This document shows positions 35,129 through 43,827 of a stretch of 44,742 nt of DNA, one piece after another; position 1 is the stretch's first letter; every line of letters begins with the position of its first letter. The translations under genes and the position numbers were made by a program. The DNA is taken from positions 1 through 44,742 of the forward strand of contig JBCCEV010000009.1 of assembly GCA_039030125.1 (NCBI GenBank), read 5' to 3'. The notes beneath the pieces are model-generated. The model did no database searches, was not told the DNA's origin, and saw only the letters and a program-made list of their open reading frames with translations. Source of the DNA: JBCCEV01 sp039030125. GTDB taxonomy: Bacteria > Pseudomonadota > Gammaproteobacteria > Ga0077536.

Positions 35129-37222
35129 CTAGCGCTTGGCGGTCTGAGTCGCCGCCGCGATATCATTATTAGCTTGACGCCGAACGTAATGTTGGACGGC
35201 GACGATGTCCTGTTTAGACAGGTTATTGAACTCGGGCATGCCTCTTTGTCGCAAGGCCCCACCGAAAACTATTGGTTCGAGGGCGTCGATATTTGTCATG
35301 ACGGGCGAAGCTCGTAGATCGGGTGCGTATCCTCCCGAACCCGCCCCCGCGCCATGACACATCATGCACCATTGCGTATAGACCTCAGCGCCGCTATCGG
35401 CAACGCGATGATCGATTTCAAAATTCGGTGCCGCGAGAGGTTGGGGTAGAGACGGAGGTGGTTGTTTTGGCAGACGGGTGTCGCCGCCAATGGCAAAGGT
35501 AATTAATCGGCGTTTGTGCTTGCCGTACTCCCAGCCATGCTGGCCACCCAGGAATCCCGGCGTTGCTGCTCCCGCGCCACCCCATCCTACGAGCAGCGCG
35601 ATGTGCTGCTGGCCATCGACGGTGTAGGTTACCGGCGGTGCGGAGACGCCATGTCCGAGGTCCATCGACCACAGCGCTTCACCGGTTTCGGCGTTATAGG
35701 CATAGAAGGTTCCATCGGCGCGCCCTTGAAAAACCAGATCCCCCGCAGTGGTCAACGTTCCGGGATTCCACACGCCAGGAAGCGGCACCTCCCAGCGGGT
35801 TTTTTGCGCGACCGGATCCCAAGCGCGAAGCGCGCCGGTCCCCGCATCAGGCGGAACGTGATCGGCGCCGAAAGCCACGCCCGGATCAAAATTCCAGTAA
35901 GGGGACTCCCAGGCCTGAACATCAATATGTTGGTCATTGAATAATCCTGGCATTTCCAAAATCGGCATATAGACCAAACCAGTGCCGGGGTTGTATGACA
36001 TCGCATGCCAGTTATGTCCCCCAAAAGGACTCGGCCATACGAGTTCTTCGCCGTCCTCGTAACGCGCACCCGCGCGTTCGATGGGTCGTCCGGTTTTCAT
36101 ATCGATGCCGGTTGCCCAATCGACCTTGACGTATTCTTTAGCCGATAGCAGCCGGCCATTTGACCGGTTAATGAGATAGAAGAAGCCATTCTTCGGGGCA
36201 TGCAAAATGGCCTTCACGATCTGATCCTTAACGGGCAGGTCAACCAACATGATGTCCATGTTGGAGTTGTAGTCCCAAGTCTCGCCGGGGGTGGTCTGAT
36301 AGTGCCAACGATAGCGTCCGGTATCGGCGTCTAAGGCGACGATAGAACAGAGGAACAGGTTATCGCCGCCGTCGGGACTTCTGATTTTGCGGTTCCACGG
36401 TGAGCCGTTGCCGGTTCCGATATAGAGATGGTTGTACTCGGGGTCGTAGGTCATGGCATGCCAAACGGTGCCGCCACCCCCGTACTTCCACCACTCGCCG
36501 GTCCAGGTCTTGGCCGCCATTTTCATGGCATTGTTCTCGAAACCGTCCTGCGGATTACCGGGCACGGTGTAAAACTTCCAAGCTTCTTCACCGGTTTCGG
36601 TGTCATAGGCAACCACGAAGCCACGCGCCGCGCTCCATTCCGTGCCGCCGTTGCCAATGATCACCTTGTCGCGGAAGACCGTTGGGGCGCCGGTGATGAA
36701 CAGTGCCTGGTTGGGGTCGAAAGTTTGCTGCGTCCAAACTTCTTTGCCGGTTTTCGCGTCGATCGCAATCATGCGCCCATCGATCGTGGCGTTAAATATT
36801 TTGCCTTTCCAGTAAGCGATGCCACGATTCCAGTCCCAAAAGATGCGGCTACGCGGGCCGGAGTGATCAACAACTTTCGGGTCGTATTCCCAAACCACCT
36901 TGCCGGTTCTCGCGTCCACGGCCCGCACCACGTTGAAACTGCCATTGAAATAAATGATGCCGTCAACGACCAAGGGGGTACCGGTCAAGGACCGGTCGGT
37001 GGGTAAATCCAGAAACCAGTTCACGCCCAGTTGGTTGACGTTATCGACATTGATGTTGGCAAGCGGGCTGTGGCGTTGCTGCGAATACGTTCTACCGTAA
37101 CCCGCCCAATGGGCGCCGGTATCCTCTTTGGTTAACAGCTCATCGTCAACGATCGTTGTGGCGCTTATCCCTAGGGGCAGCATGATAAGGAAAGCGACAT
37201 TGGCCAGGGCCGTTATACGCAT
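35129..37222 (-). CDS. PQQ-dependent quinohemoprotein alcohol dehydrogenase
   Basis: A 697-residue periplasmic enzyme. A signal peptide (1-21) precedes an eight-bladed PQQ propeller with Glu195, Asn272 and catalytic Asp317 (TPGETWDY), and tryptophan-docking repeats (GEEAWKF, GKEVWTQ). A C-terminal cytochrome c domain has CMMCH (619-623) and a likely axial Met662. The vicinal Cys-Cys that most methanol/ethanol-type enzymes carry is Phe128-Trp129 here. It oxidises an alcohol to an aldehyde, passing electrons to the heme and then the respiratory chain. It leads the operon with the acyl-CoA ligase and GST. Confidence 0.93.
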   Translation of the reverse strand: MRITALANVAFLIMLPLGISATTIVDDELLTKEDTGAHWAGYGRTYSQQRHSPLANINVDNVNQLGVNWFLDLPTDRSLTGTPLVVDGIIYFNGSFNVVRAVDARTGKVVWEYDPKVVDHSGPRSRIFWDWNRGIAYWKGKIFNATIDGRMIAIDAKTGKEVWTQQTFDPNQALFITGAPTVFRDKVIIGNGGTEWSAARGFVVAYDTETGEEAWKFYTVPGNPQDGFENNAMKMAAKTWTGEWWKYGGGGTVWHAMTYDPEYNHLYIGTGNGSPWNRKIRSPDGGDNLFLCSIVALDADTGRYRWHYQTTPGETWDYNSNMDIMLVDLPVKDQIVKAILHAPKNGFFYLINRSNGRLLSAKEYVKVDWATGIDMKTGRPIERAGARYEDGEELVWPSPFGGHNWHAMSYNPGTGLVYMPILEMPGLFNDQHIDVQAWESPYWNFDPGVAFGADHVPPDAGTGALRAWDPVAQKTRWEVPLPGVWNPGTLTTAGDLVFQGRADGTFYAYNAETGEALWSMDLGHGVSAPPVTYTVDGQQHIALLVGWGGAGAATPGFLGGQHGWEYGKHKRRLITFAIGGDTRLPKQPPPSLPQPLAAPNFEIDHRVADSGAEVYTQWCMMCHGAGAGSGGYAPDLRASPVMTNIDALEPIVFGGALRQRGMPEFNNLSKQDIVAVQHYVRRQANNDIAAATQTAKR

Positions 37223-37376
37223 GGTGATTTACCCGCCTCGAACAAGGCCCGCGATCCTAACGCAGTGCCCGCGCTTTGGGTTGAATGCTGCGCTGCGTAT
37301 TTTGATTGGCTCACGCTATGGCTTCGCAGTGCCCTTGCTCACTATCATGAAGGTCCAGAAGAAATAGAGAAGTTCG

Positions 37377-38150
37377 ATGCCTGAGTTTTGCCAGCTCACC
37401 CAAGATGACGCGATTTGGACGGTTACGATTAATCGGCCAGAGGTTATGAATGCGGTCCATCCGCCGACCAATTACGAGCTCGATGAAATATTCGCCGGCT
37501 TCGAAGCCGACCCGAGTGCGCGGGTCGCAATCTTAACTGGAGCGGGGGACAAGGCCTTCTGCGCGGGCAACGATCTCAAGTACCTCGCCGAGCACCGCAA
37601 GGTCGAGTTACCGCCAACCGGTTTTGCGGGCTTAACGAAAAACTACTCTAGAACCAAACCAATTATCGCCGCCGTAAACGGCCTAGCTCTCGGCGGTGGC
37701 TTTGAAATCGCACTGGCTTGCGATTTGATTATCGCCGCTGAAAGCGCCCGCTTTGGTTTACCGGAGCCTCGCATAGGGCTCGCGGCTTCCGGCGGCGGGT
37801 TGCACCGCCTCCCACGCCAGCTCGGTTTGAAGCACGCCATGGGAATGATTCTTACCGGACGCCATGTCTGGGCCCCGGAAGCTTTTAGTTTAGGGTTCGT
37901 CAATGAGGTCGTGGCGGGCGAGGAAGTTCAGTCGAGCGCTCGCAAGTGGGCGGATGCGATTGTGAGTTGCGCACCCTTGGCCATTGCGACCAGCATGAGG
38001 ATCGTTGGCGAAAGTCTCAATACCGCGGAATTTCCAACAGCTCACGAGAATGATGCCCCACATATCGAAGCGTTAAGAAAATCGGCCGATGCTATCGAAG
38101 GCCCCGAGTCTTTCGTTGAAAAGCGGGCGCCTCGCTGGCAAGGCCGATGA
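37377..38150 (+). CDS. Enoyl-CoA hydratase/isomerase family protein
   Basis: A 257-residue crotonase. The oxyanion block KAFCAGNDLKYLAE, GLALGGGFEIALACDLIIAA with Glu of GGGFE, and FGLPEPRIGLAASGG with the second Glu are present, so hydratase activity is plausible. It overlaps the thiolase-like gene by ATGA. It is divergent from the PQQ dehydrogenase, with 154 bases between starts that show no clear promoter to me. Confidence 0.91.
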   Translation: MPEFCQLTQDDAIWTVTINRPEVMNAVHPPTNYELDEIFAGFEADPSARVAILTGAGDKAFCAGNDLKYLAEHRKVELPPTGFAGLTKNYSRTKPIIAAVNGLALGGGFEIALACDLIIAAESARFGLPEPRIGLAASGGGLHRLPRQLGLKHAMGMILTGRHVWAPEAFSLGFVNEVVAGEEVQSSARKWADAIVSCAPLAIATSMRIVGESLNTAEFPTAHENDAPHIEALRKSADAIEGPESFVEKRAPRWQGR

Positions 38151-39700
38151 GTGTGATCAGCGACAACACCCCAATCTTGATTGGTGTTGGGCAGTACGTT
38201 AATCGCCAGATCCCAACGCCGGAATCAATCGGCAGTCCGATCGATGTCGTCGTGGAAGCAGCGCGCCGTGCTCTCGCTGACACGGGCGCTGGTGGTGGCG
38301 TCTGTGCGGCGCTCGACAGGCTCACGATTTCTCGATTTTTCGAACATTCCACTCGCCGCCGCGCCATGGTCTCACACCCCTTTGGCTCTTCGAGCAACGT
38401 GCCCTGGTCGGTTGCCAATCGGCTCAGCGTGCGGCCTAGACAATTGGCTTATGCAGCGGTTGGTGGGCAATGGCCCCAACGGTTGGTGAATCAATATTGC
38501 GAGGAAATCTTTGCAGGTGAAATGGATGTAGCCCTGATCGCCGGCGGCGAAGCTATTGCAAATATCAAGCATGCCGTGCGTCATGGATTTGAACTTGATT
38601 GGAGGGAGGATCCCGACGGCGCCTTTGAAGATCCAGGTGTTGATATGGACATGGTCACCGACCACGAGGCAGCTCACGGTCTGTTCCTGCCCTTGATGGC
38701 TTACCCGCTTTTTGAAAACGCCTGGCGGCATAAACACGGTTTCAGCGTACTTAAATATCGGGAGAAGATCGGTGAATTGTTTGCCCCCTTTACAGAAGTT
38801 GCTGCCAACAACCCGTTTGCTCAATTTCCGAGACAGCAGAGCGCTAGCGAGTTGGCAAGGATCAGTGACGATAATTATTTGATTTCCGAGCCTTACGCCA
38901 AGTGGCACGTGTCGCAAGATGCCGTGAACCAAAGCGCAGCGATTGTTATCGCCTCTGTGGGCAAAGCCCGCGAACTCGGGGTTCCACAATCGCGATGGGT
39001 TTATTTGAGATCGTATGCCGATTTAGATGACGTTCACTGCTCAAAGCGTATGGATCTCACGAACTCCTATGCGCAACGGTGCGCGATAAAACACGCCATG
39101 ACGAGTTGCGATCTGCGCCACGAAGACATCGATCACCTGGATATTTATTCGTGTTTCCCGATTGCGGTGATCAGTGCTTGCGAGGCTTTGGGGATTGATC
39201 CTTTTGAAAACTCGAAACGACTCACGCTAACCGGTGGGTTACCGTTTTTCGGTGGTCCAGGTAACAACTACAGCATGCATGCCATCGCCGAGGTTGTAAC
39301 CAATATCCGAAAAGCGCCGACCTCACGAGGCATGGTTATTGCCAATGGCGGCTACCTCACCAAGCATTCGGTCGGCATCTACGCCGGGGACATCGATGAG
39401 CCGTGGAAGCCGCTCGACTCGGCCGCGGCTAAGGCGCAGTTCCAACGCGCCAAACAGGTCCGCATAGCTACAAATCCGAATCCGCGAGGTCGGGTCGAGA
39501 GTTACGTGGGCTTGGTTAAACGCGGCGAGGTACAACAAGGTTTTGTGTTTGCGCGCCAGGCAGACGGCCAGCGCTTTATCGCTAAAGCGCGGGAGGATGA
39601 TCATTCAACCTTAAACGCGCTGTTGGGCCCCGAGCCGATTGAGCGGGAGATCGAGGTGAGCCAGGGCGAACCCTCAAACATTTTTCATTTTGGCCGCTAA
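38147..39700 (+). CDS. Thiolase-like acetyl-CoA acetyltransferase family protein lacking the usual Cys
   Basis: A 517-residue thiolase-fold protein. The N-half has PILIGVGQYVNR and IAGGEA; the C-half has DIYSCFPIAV, GGLPFFGGPGNNYSMHA and GGYLTKHSVGIY with the His motif. Where thiolases have their nucleophilic Cys, this one reads AVGGQWPQRLVN, as in a subfamily often labelled acetyl-CoA acetyltransferase without proven activity. The extra C-terminal 100 residues are an OB-like domain. Translationally coupled to the enoyl-CoA hydratase, it may complete a thiolytic or retro-aldol step. Confidence 0.85.
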   Translation: MSVISDNTPILIGVGQYVNRQIPTPESIGSPIDVVVEAARRALADTGAGGGVCAALDRLTISRFFEHSTRRRAMVSHPFGSSSNVPWSVANRLSVRPRQLAYAAVGGQWPQRLVNQYCEEIFAGEMDVALIAGGEAIANIKHAVRHGFELDWREDPDGAFEDPGVDMDMVTDHEAAHGLFLPLMAYPLFENAWRHKHGFSVLKYREKIGELFAPFTEVAANNPFAQFPRQQSASELARISDDNYLISEPYAKWHVSQDAVNQSAAIVIASVGKARELGVPQSRWVYLRSYADLDDVHCSKRMDLTNSYAQRCAIKHAMTSCDLRHEDIDHLDIYSCFPIAVISACEALGIDPFENSKRLTLTGGLPFFGGPGNNYSMHAIAEVVTNIRKAPTSRGMVIANGGYLTKHSVGIYAGDIDEPWKPLDSAAAKAQFQRAKQVRIATNPNPRGRVESYVGLVKRGEVQQGFVFARQADGQRFIAKAREDDHSTLNALLGPEPIEREIEVSQGEPSNIFHFGR

Positions 39701-39719
39701 CTTAAGTTCGAGGGGAAAT

Positions 39720-39737
39720 AATTACGATGCAGTAATT
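39720..39737. repeat. Inverted repeat AATTAC-N6-GTAATT
   Basis: A perfect 6-base dyad with a 6-base spacer in the gap between the thiolase-like gene and the PEP-CTERM-type gene. Its position fits an operator, but nothing else supports this. Confidence 0.3.
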
Positions 39738-39780
39738 GTCTGTTATCAAAAACGAATTTGAGACGCATTACCGGATTTTT

Positions 39781-39823
39781 GAGCGCGCAACGATGAATAT
39801 CGTCGCGCGCAGCAGTTGCGCTC
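39781..39823 (+). promoter_or_regulatory. Leader region with two mutually exclusive hairpins
   Basis: GCGCGCAACGAT (39783-39794) pairs with ATCGTCGCGCGC (39799-39810) through 11 of 12 positions around a GAAT loop. The same left side (GAGCGC and AAC, 39781-39791) can instead pair with GTTGCGCTC (39815-39823). There is no U-run, so it is not a standard terminator; it lies in the leader of the PEP-CTERM-type gene. Confidence 0.45.
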
Positions 39824-39835
39824 AGTAATAGAGGC

Positions 39836-40516
39836 ATGGGCCTTCGTAAGGTCCCGGACGCGATGAAAACTGGCCCGCTAGCCGTTCTTCTTTTCTCCCT
39901 TTGCGCTTCCTTTCATGGCGAAGCCGCAACCATTTCCTATCGTCTTCTGGATCATCCCGGTGGTAGCCAAAGCGCTCCTGGAAGCGAATACGGATTGCGG
40001 CTTGATACGTTGATCAGCGACGGCCTTGGTCCGTTGTTCAGCGTACAGAACGGTGGCGCGCAGGTTCTATTGATTTGGGATCAGGATAACGACACCGCGA
40101 CCATCACGGGCACCATTTATGACAACGCTAACAATACGCTGTGGAATGTCGTGCACCGGATGGTCAACGTTGTCACCGCCGGTGGTGGCTTCATCGCAGA
40201 TGCCGGCACCATGAACCTGAGCGGCCCGAATAATCAAAATTATGAGTTTGTCGGCAAACAAGATGGCTCGGGTGTCGCCTTTGCCTTCCTCGATGACTCG
40301 CATCGCTGCTACGGCGCGAATGACTGCGGGCCTTTCGTGGGGCGCGGTTGGTTGAGCCGCGCAAGCGGGGCGACTCAGGGCATCAACGATTGGTTGGTGC
40401 AAGCCGTTCTCGTCCCCATCCCAGGCCCTTTGGTGTTGCTAAGCTCGGGGTTGTTGTTGCTCGCACTTCGACCATTGCGTAACAATCGCTCTAGCGCATC
40501 TCTCGTTCGAGCGTAA
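39836..40516 (+). CDS. PEP-CTERM/VPLPA-CTERM-type exported protein
   Basis: About 226 residues. A signal peptide (MKTGPLAVLLFSLCASFHGEA from the internal ATG at 39863) precedes an Asn/Gly-rich beta-type domain, and the C-terminus has VPIPGP, an 18-residue hydrophobic stretch (LVLLSSGLLLLALRP) and basic residues (RNNR): the tripartite exosortase sorting signal. It should be exported and anchored or released at the surface, often with exopolysaccharide. No exosortase is in the window. The start could be 39836 or 39863. Its last 26 bases overlap the end of the acyl-CoA ligase gene on the other strand. Confidence 0.78.
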   Translation: MGLRKVPDAMKTGPLAVLLFSLCASFHGEAATISYRLLDHPGGSQSAPGSEYGLRLDTLISDGLGPLFSVQNGGAQVLLIWDQDNDTATITGTIYDNANNTLWNVVHRMVNVVTAGGGFIADAGTMNLSGPNNQNYEFVGKQDGSGVAFAFLDDSHRCYGANDCGPFVGRGWLSRASGATQGINDWLVQAVLVPIPGPLVLLSSGLLLLALRPLRNNRSSASLVRA

Positions 40517-42014
40517 CGCGGTCTAATTTGCCCACCGAAGTCTTCGGCAACCCGTCAACAAAGCGAACGGCGGCGGGTTGTTTATATTTTGTTAAGTGGA
40601 GCTTGCAGTGGTCGAGGATCGGTTCTTCACTCAGTGACGAATCTGCTTGTACTACCACCACCACTAACGGCAGTTCTCCTCGATACTCGTCTTCGATTCC
40701 AATCACGGCGCACTCTACAACGCCGTCCAAGCTTGCCACGACATCCTCAATCTCTCTTGGATAGACATTGAAGCCGGAGACGATGATAAGTTCTTTCTTA
40801 CGCCCTCGGATAAAAAGATATCCGTCGTCGTCCAATTCTCCAATGTCTCCTGTATAGAGCCAGCCCTCGCGAAGGGCGAGGCGCGTTTCCTCGCCGCGGT
40901 TCAAATAGCCGTCCATGATTTGTGGACCACGCAGCCGGATTTCTCCCTGCGTGTTTGGGAGTTGCACTTCTCGTCCTGTCTCGAGGTCTACGATTTCGAT
41001 TTCGGTCAACGGCAGGGCGGGGCCAACCGATGCGAGTTTGCGAGGACCATTAAGGGGGTTGAACGAGACAACAGGCCCCGATTCCGATTGCCCGTAGCCT
41101 TCGATGACAGGCGTGCCGGTAGCCGTTTGCCATTGCTGTAGGAGCTCGGCGGAAAGGGCGGAAGCTCCGGAGTAGGTGATTTCAAGTGACGAAAAATCTG
41201 CACTCTCGAAACACGGGTGATTCATCAAACCAGCGAACAGCGTTGGGCTGCCCGCAAATACCGTAATGCGCTCCGTCGCAATCATTGTCAGCAAAGCGGC
41301 GGGGTCGAACTTCTCCATGATCACCAGCGTTCCGCGGCAGTTCACCATGTTGTGCAAACACATGTGTATAGCGTAAACATGAAATAGCGGCATCACGCAT
41401 AAAAGGCGCTCGTGATCGAACTCGGCCGGGAGGTTGACGTTGCGTTGCGCCTGATTGATGGCGATAGCCCGATGCGAGAGCTGCACACCCTTAGAGCGAC
41501 CGGTTGTGCCACCGGTGAATTGCAGAGCACCCAGATGTGCACCGCTAGGCATTTGGCGAGGATCAGGATGCCACGGGCCCTGCTGGGGGATCGTGGCTAG
41601 AAATTCGGGTCCGATGCTAAACGTGGTGGCGCCAACTGCAGCGGCCAAGGTTTGATCCCGTTGGGCATTGCGTGGTTCAAAAATGACGACTGCTGGAGAG
41701 CAGTCTTCCAACATAGGGCGCAATTCGCTGTCGGTATAAGCCGGATTCAGCGGCACCAGCACGGCGCCTGCGAGCTGGGTTGCGTACATCGCGATACAGG
41801 TCTCAATGCTATTGCCCATGATCACGGCGACGCAACGACCCTGGACCTCGAGCGCTCTGAGCTGGTTGGCGAAAGCAACAACCGATTGACCGTATTCGCG
41901 ATAGGTCAATCGCCGCGTGCCGCATACCAGCGCCTCTCGCTCCGGTTTTTTTTCGACAGCGTCGAACAGTGCGTGAACGACAGTTTCGTGGTGTTCGATG
42001 GGCTCGCTGATCAT
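40491..42014 (-). CDS. Class I adenylate-forming acyl-CoA ligase
   Basis: A 507-residue ligase with FTGGTTGRSKGV, YGQSESGPVV, YTGD, GRKKELIIVSGFNVYPRE and the final Lys in TSVGKLDR. It makes acyl-CoA from a free acid. It differs clearly from the ligase at 33.5-35.1 kb and is transcribed alone, opposite to the PEP-CTERM-type gene and divergent from the second LLM protein (90 bases between starts). Confidence 0.91.
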   Translation of the reverse strand: MISEPIEHHETVVHALFDAVEKKPEREALVCGTRRLTYREYGQSVVAFANQLRALEVQGRCVAVIMGNSIETCIAMYATQLAGAVLVPLNPAYTDSELRPMLEDCSPAVVIFEPRNAQRDQTLAAAVGATTFSIGPEFLATIPQQGPWHPDPRQMPSGAHLGALQFTGGTTGRSKGVQLSHRAIAINQAQRNVNLPAEFDHERLLCVMPLFHVYAIHMCLHNMVNCRGTLVIMEKFDPAALLTMIATERITVFAGSPTLFAGLMNHPCFESADFSSLEITYSGASALSAELLQQWQTATGTPVIEGYGQSESGPVVSFNPLNGPRKLASVGPALPLTEIEIVDLETGREVQLPNTQGEIRLRGPQIMDGYLNRGEETRLALREGWLYTGDIGELDDDGYLFIRGRKKELIIVSGFNVYPREIEDVVASLDGVVECAVIGIEDEYRGELPLVVVVVQADSSLSEEPILDHCKLHLTKYKQPAAVRFVDGLPKTSVGKLDRVTLEREMR

Positions 42015-42091
42015 GGCTTGGCGGACTGAGCTGCGGCAGGGCCTTAATGCCCGCTATGTTAACCTGAGCGCCTGACTTGAGGTATTTGCGC

Positions 42092-42097
42092 GAGGGG
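42092..42097 (+). promoter_or_regulatory. Shine-Dalgarno GAGGGG deciding a TTG start
   Basis: GAGGGG stands six bases before the TTG at 42104, which begins the conserved first strand RFSTMIWPFSG. It decides this start over the earlier TTG at 42077. Confidence 0.58.
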
Positions 42098-42103
42098 AAA
42101 CCA

Positions 42104-43147
42104 TTGCGGTTCAGCACAATGATTTGGCCTTTTTCTGGCACCACCTTGGCACCTGTTGTGGAGCTGGCGAAGTTTGCCGATGACAACGGATTTGAGTCGG
42201 TTTACATCGGTGATTCCCAGATGCTCTGGAACGACGCTTGGGTCGCGATGGGGATGTGTGCGGCGGGCACCTCGAAGGTTCGGCTGGGGCCCGGCGTCAC
42301 TAATACCGTGACCCGGCATCCGGCGGTAACGGCAAACGCCATTATGTCCGTACACATGGCCAGCGGTGGCCGCGCGGTACTAGGAATTGGGGCGGGTGAT
42401 TCAGCGGTGCGCACCGCCGGTTTATCGCCGGCAAAATTAGTCGGCATTCGCGCCGCGCTGACTTACATGCGAGCCCTCCTCAACGGTGAAGAAGTCGAAC
42501 CGTTGGTGCAACTTGGCGAACGGCGGGAAGGCACCTGGGGGATGGTGGATAAAGTCCATCTGGAGGGGGCGCAACAGTGGGGCAGTGTGCCTTTTGAACT
42601 TGCTTGCATGGGGCCCCGCTCGGTAGAGCTGGCGGGTGAGCTTTGCGAAGGTGTGATCGTTGATGGTCATATGGGTGGTAATGCCGAAGGCGCGCAAGCG
42701 ACCGTGGCGGCCGCGACCCGTGGCGCTGGCCGGGCCGGGCGCGATGTCGCCAAGACGCGCTTCATTGCGGCGATAGACGGTGCCATTGAGGACGAGCGGA
42801 CCAGTGCGCTTGATCAAGTTCGGCAAACGGCGGCGCGAAATATCGCGCGCAAGCCTTATCTACCAGACTGTATCGGTGTCGAACACGCGGCGTCCGTGAA
42901 AGCCGTAAGCGAGGCCTATCAGTTCTACCAGCACCTTGATCTCACCGCGCAACATCGGGATCTGGTGCCCGATGAGGTGGCGATGAAGTGTTGTATCGCT
43001 GGCACTCCTGATGATTGCATCGCCAAGGCGAAAGAGCTTGAGGGTGCGGGGATCACGGATGTCGCGGTATTTGTGACGTCGCAAGATTTAGCGGCATCGC
43101 GCCGCAAACTGGAACGCTTTGCCAAAGAGGTGATGCCATTTGTTTAA
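42104..43147 (+). CDS. Second luciferase-like (LLM class) oxidoreductase
   Basis: A 347-residue LLM-fold protein. FADDNGFESVYIGDSQ, RLGPGVTNTVTRHPAVTA, GGRAVLGIGAGDSAVRTAG and a C-terminal GTPDDCIAKAKELEGAGITDVAVF are typical. It shares architecture but little sequence with the LLM protein at 8-9 kb. It converges with the Nudix gene with a 4-base overlap. The cofactor may be FMN or F420. Substrate unknown. Confidence 0.86.
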   Translation: MRFSTMIWPFSGTTLAPVVELAKFADDNGFESVYIGDSQMLWNDAWVAMGMCAAGTSKVRLGPGVTNTVTRHPAVTANAIMSVHMASGGRAVLGIGAGDSAVRTAGLSPAKLVGIRAALTYMRALLNGEEVEPLVQLGERREGTWGMVDKVHLEGAQQWGSVPFELACMGPRSVELAGELCEGVIVDGHMGGNAEGAQATVAAATRGAGRAGRDVAKTRFIAAIDGAIEDERTSALDQVRQTAARNIARKPYLPDCIGVEHAASVKAVSEAYQFYQHLDLTAQHRDLVPDEVAMKCCIAGTPDDCIAKAKELEGAGITDVAVFVTSQDLAASRRKLERFAKEVMPFV

Positions 43148-43827
43148 CGCCATGCAAACTTGGGCTGGTCGAAGTGCGCAACCCGGGTTGGCTTGTCGAG
43201 CACGCAAACCTCGCGGAATTGATAGATGATCGCGGCGGTCGGTGCGGCTATCCAATTATCGCCGACCGGCATTCTCAGTACCGGATGCTCCTCACCCTCG
43301 TCGTGATCGAGCATGGGGGAATCTTCGCGTAAGAATTCGCTTAGCGGAATCCGGTGAATCGAGGCGACTTCGTCGGGGTTCGGCGTTAAATCCGGATCGC
43401 AGCCAATCCAAAACACTACCGGCGTGATAACAAAGCCGGAGCGTGTCACGAAATCATCGAGCCGGCCGATGATATTCGAGCTATCACAAACCAGTCCGAT
43501 TTCTTCATGCATTTCCCTGCGTGCCGTAGTTTCAGGTGTCTCTCCCTCATCGATGCGCCCGCCGGGTAATGCCCATTGACCGGCGTGACGTCGGAGCTTG
43601 AAAGACCGCTTGGTTAGGATTAACGCCGCGCTCGATTGGGGCTCGGTGTAGCTTTGCAGGCCATAGATGTCAGCACCCAAGCCTTCGTTGGTGATCGCCA
43701 CGGCGACCGCGGCGCCACTTCCCTGGGCGTCATCGGCCCGCCGTTGCTCGAATTTCGCGAGTCGTTCGCCAACGAGGTTTTTAAACGCGTCGTCACAGAT
43801 GGGCGGATTATTGGTTAATGCATTCAT
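43144..43827 (-). CDS. Nudix hydrolase, CoA pyrophosphatase-like
   Basis: A 227-residue Nudix protein. The Nudix box is intact in GRIDEGETPETTARREMHEE followed by IGL (G-x5-E-x7-REx2EExG pattern). RRHAGQWALPGGR resembles the CoA/NADH pyrophosphatase group. It starts within the stop of the acyl-CoA dehydrogenase fragment (ATGA), so the two were cotranscribed. Degradation of CoA derivatives fits the neighbourhood, but is inferred. Confidence 0.9.
   Translation of the reverse strand: MNALTNNPPICDDAFKNLVGERLAKFEQRRADDAQGSGAAVAVAITNEGLGADIYGLQSYTEPQSSAALILTKRSFKLRRHAGQWALPGGRIDEGETPETTARREMHEEIGLVCDSSNIIGRLDDFVTRSGFVITPVVFWIGCDPDLTPNPDEVASIHRIPLSEFLREDSPMLDHDEGEEHPVLRMPVGDNWIAAPTAAIIYQFREVCVLDKPTRVAHFDQPKFAWR

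Noticed and set aside
39783..39810. Rho-independent terminator of the thiolase operon
   Set aside because: The stem is strong but no T-run follows, and an alternative pairing exists, so it is listed as a leader structure.
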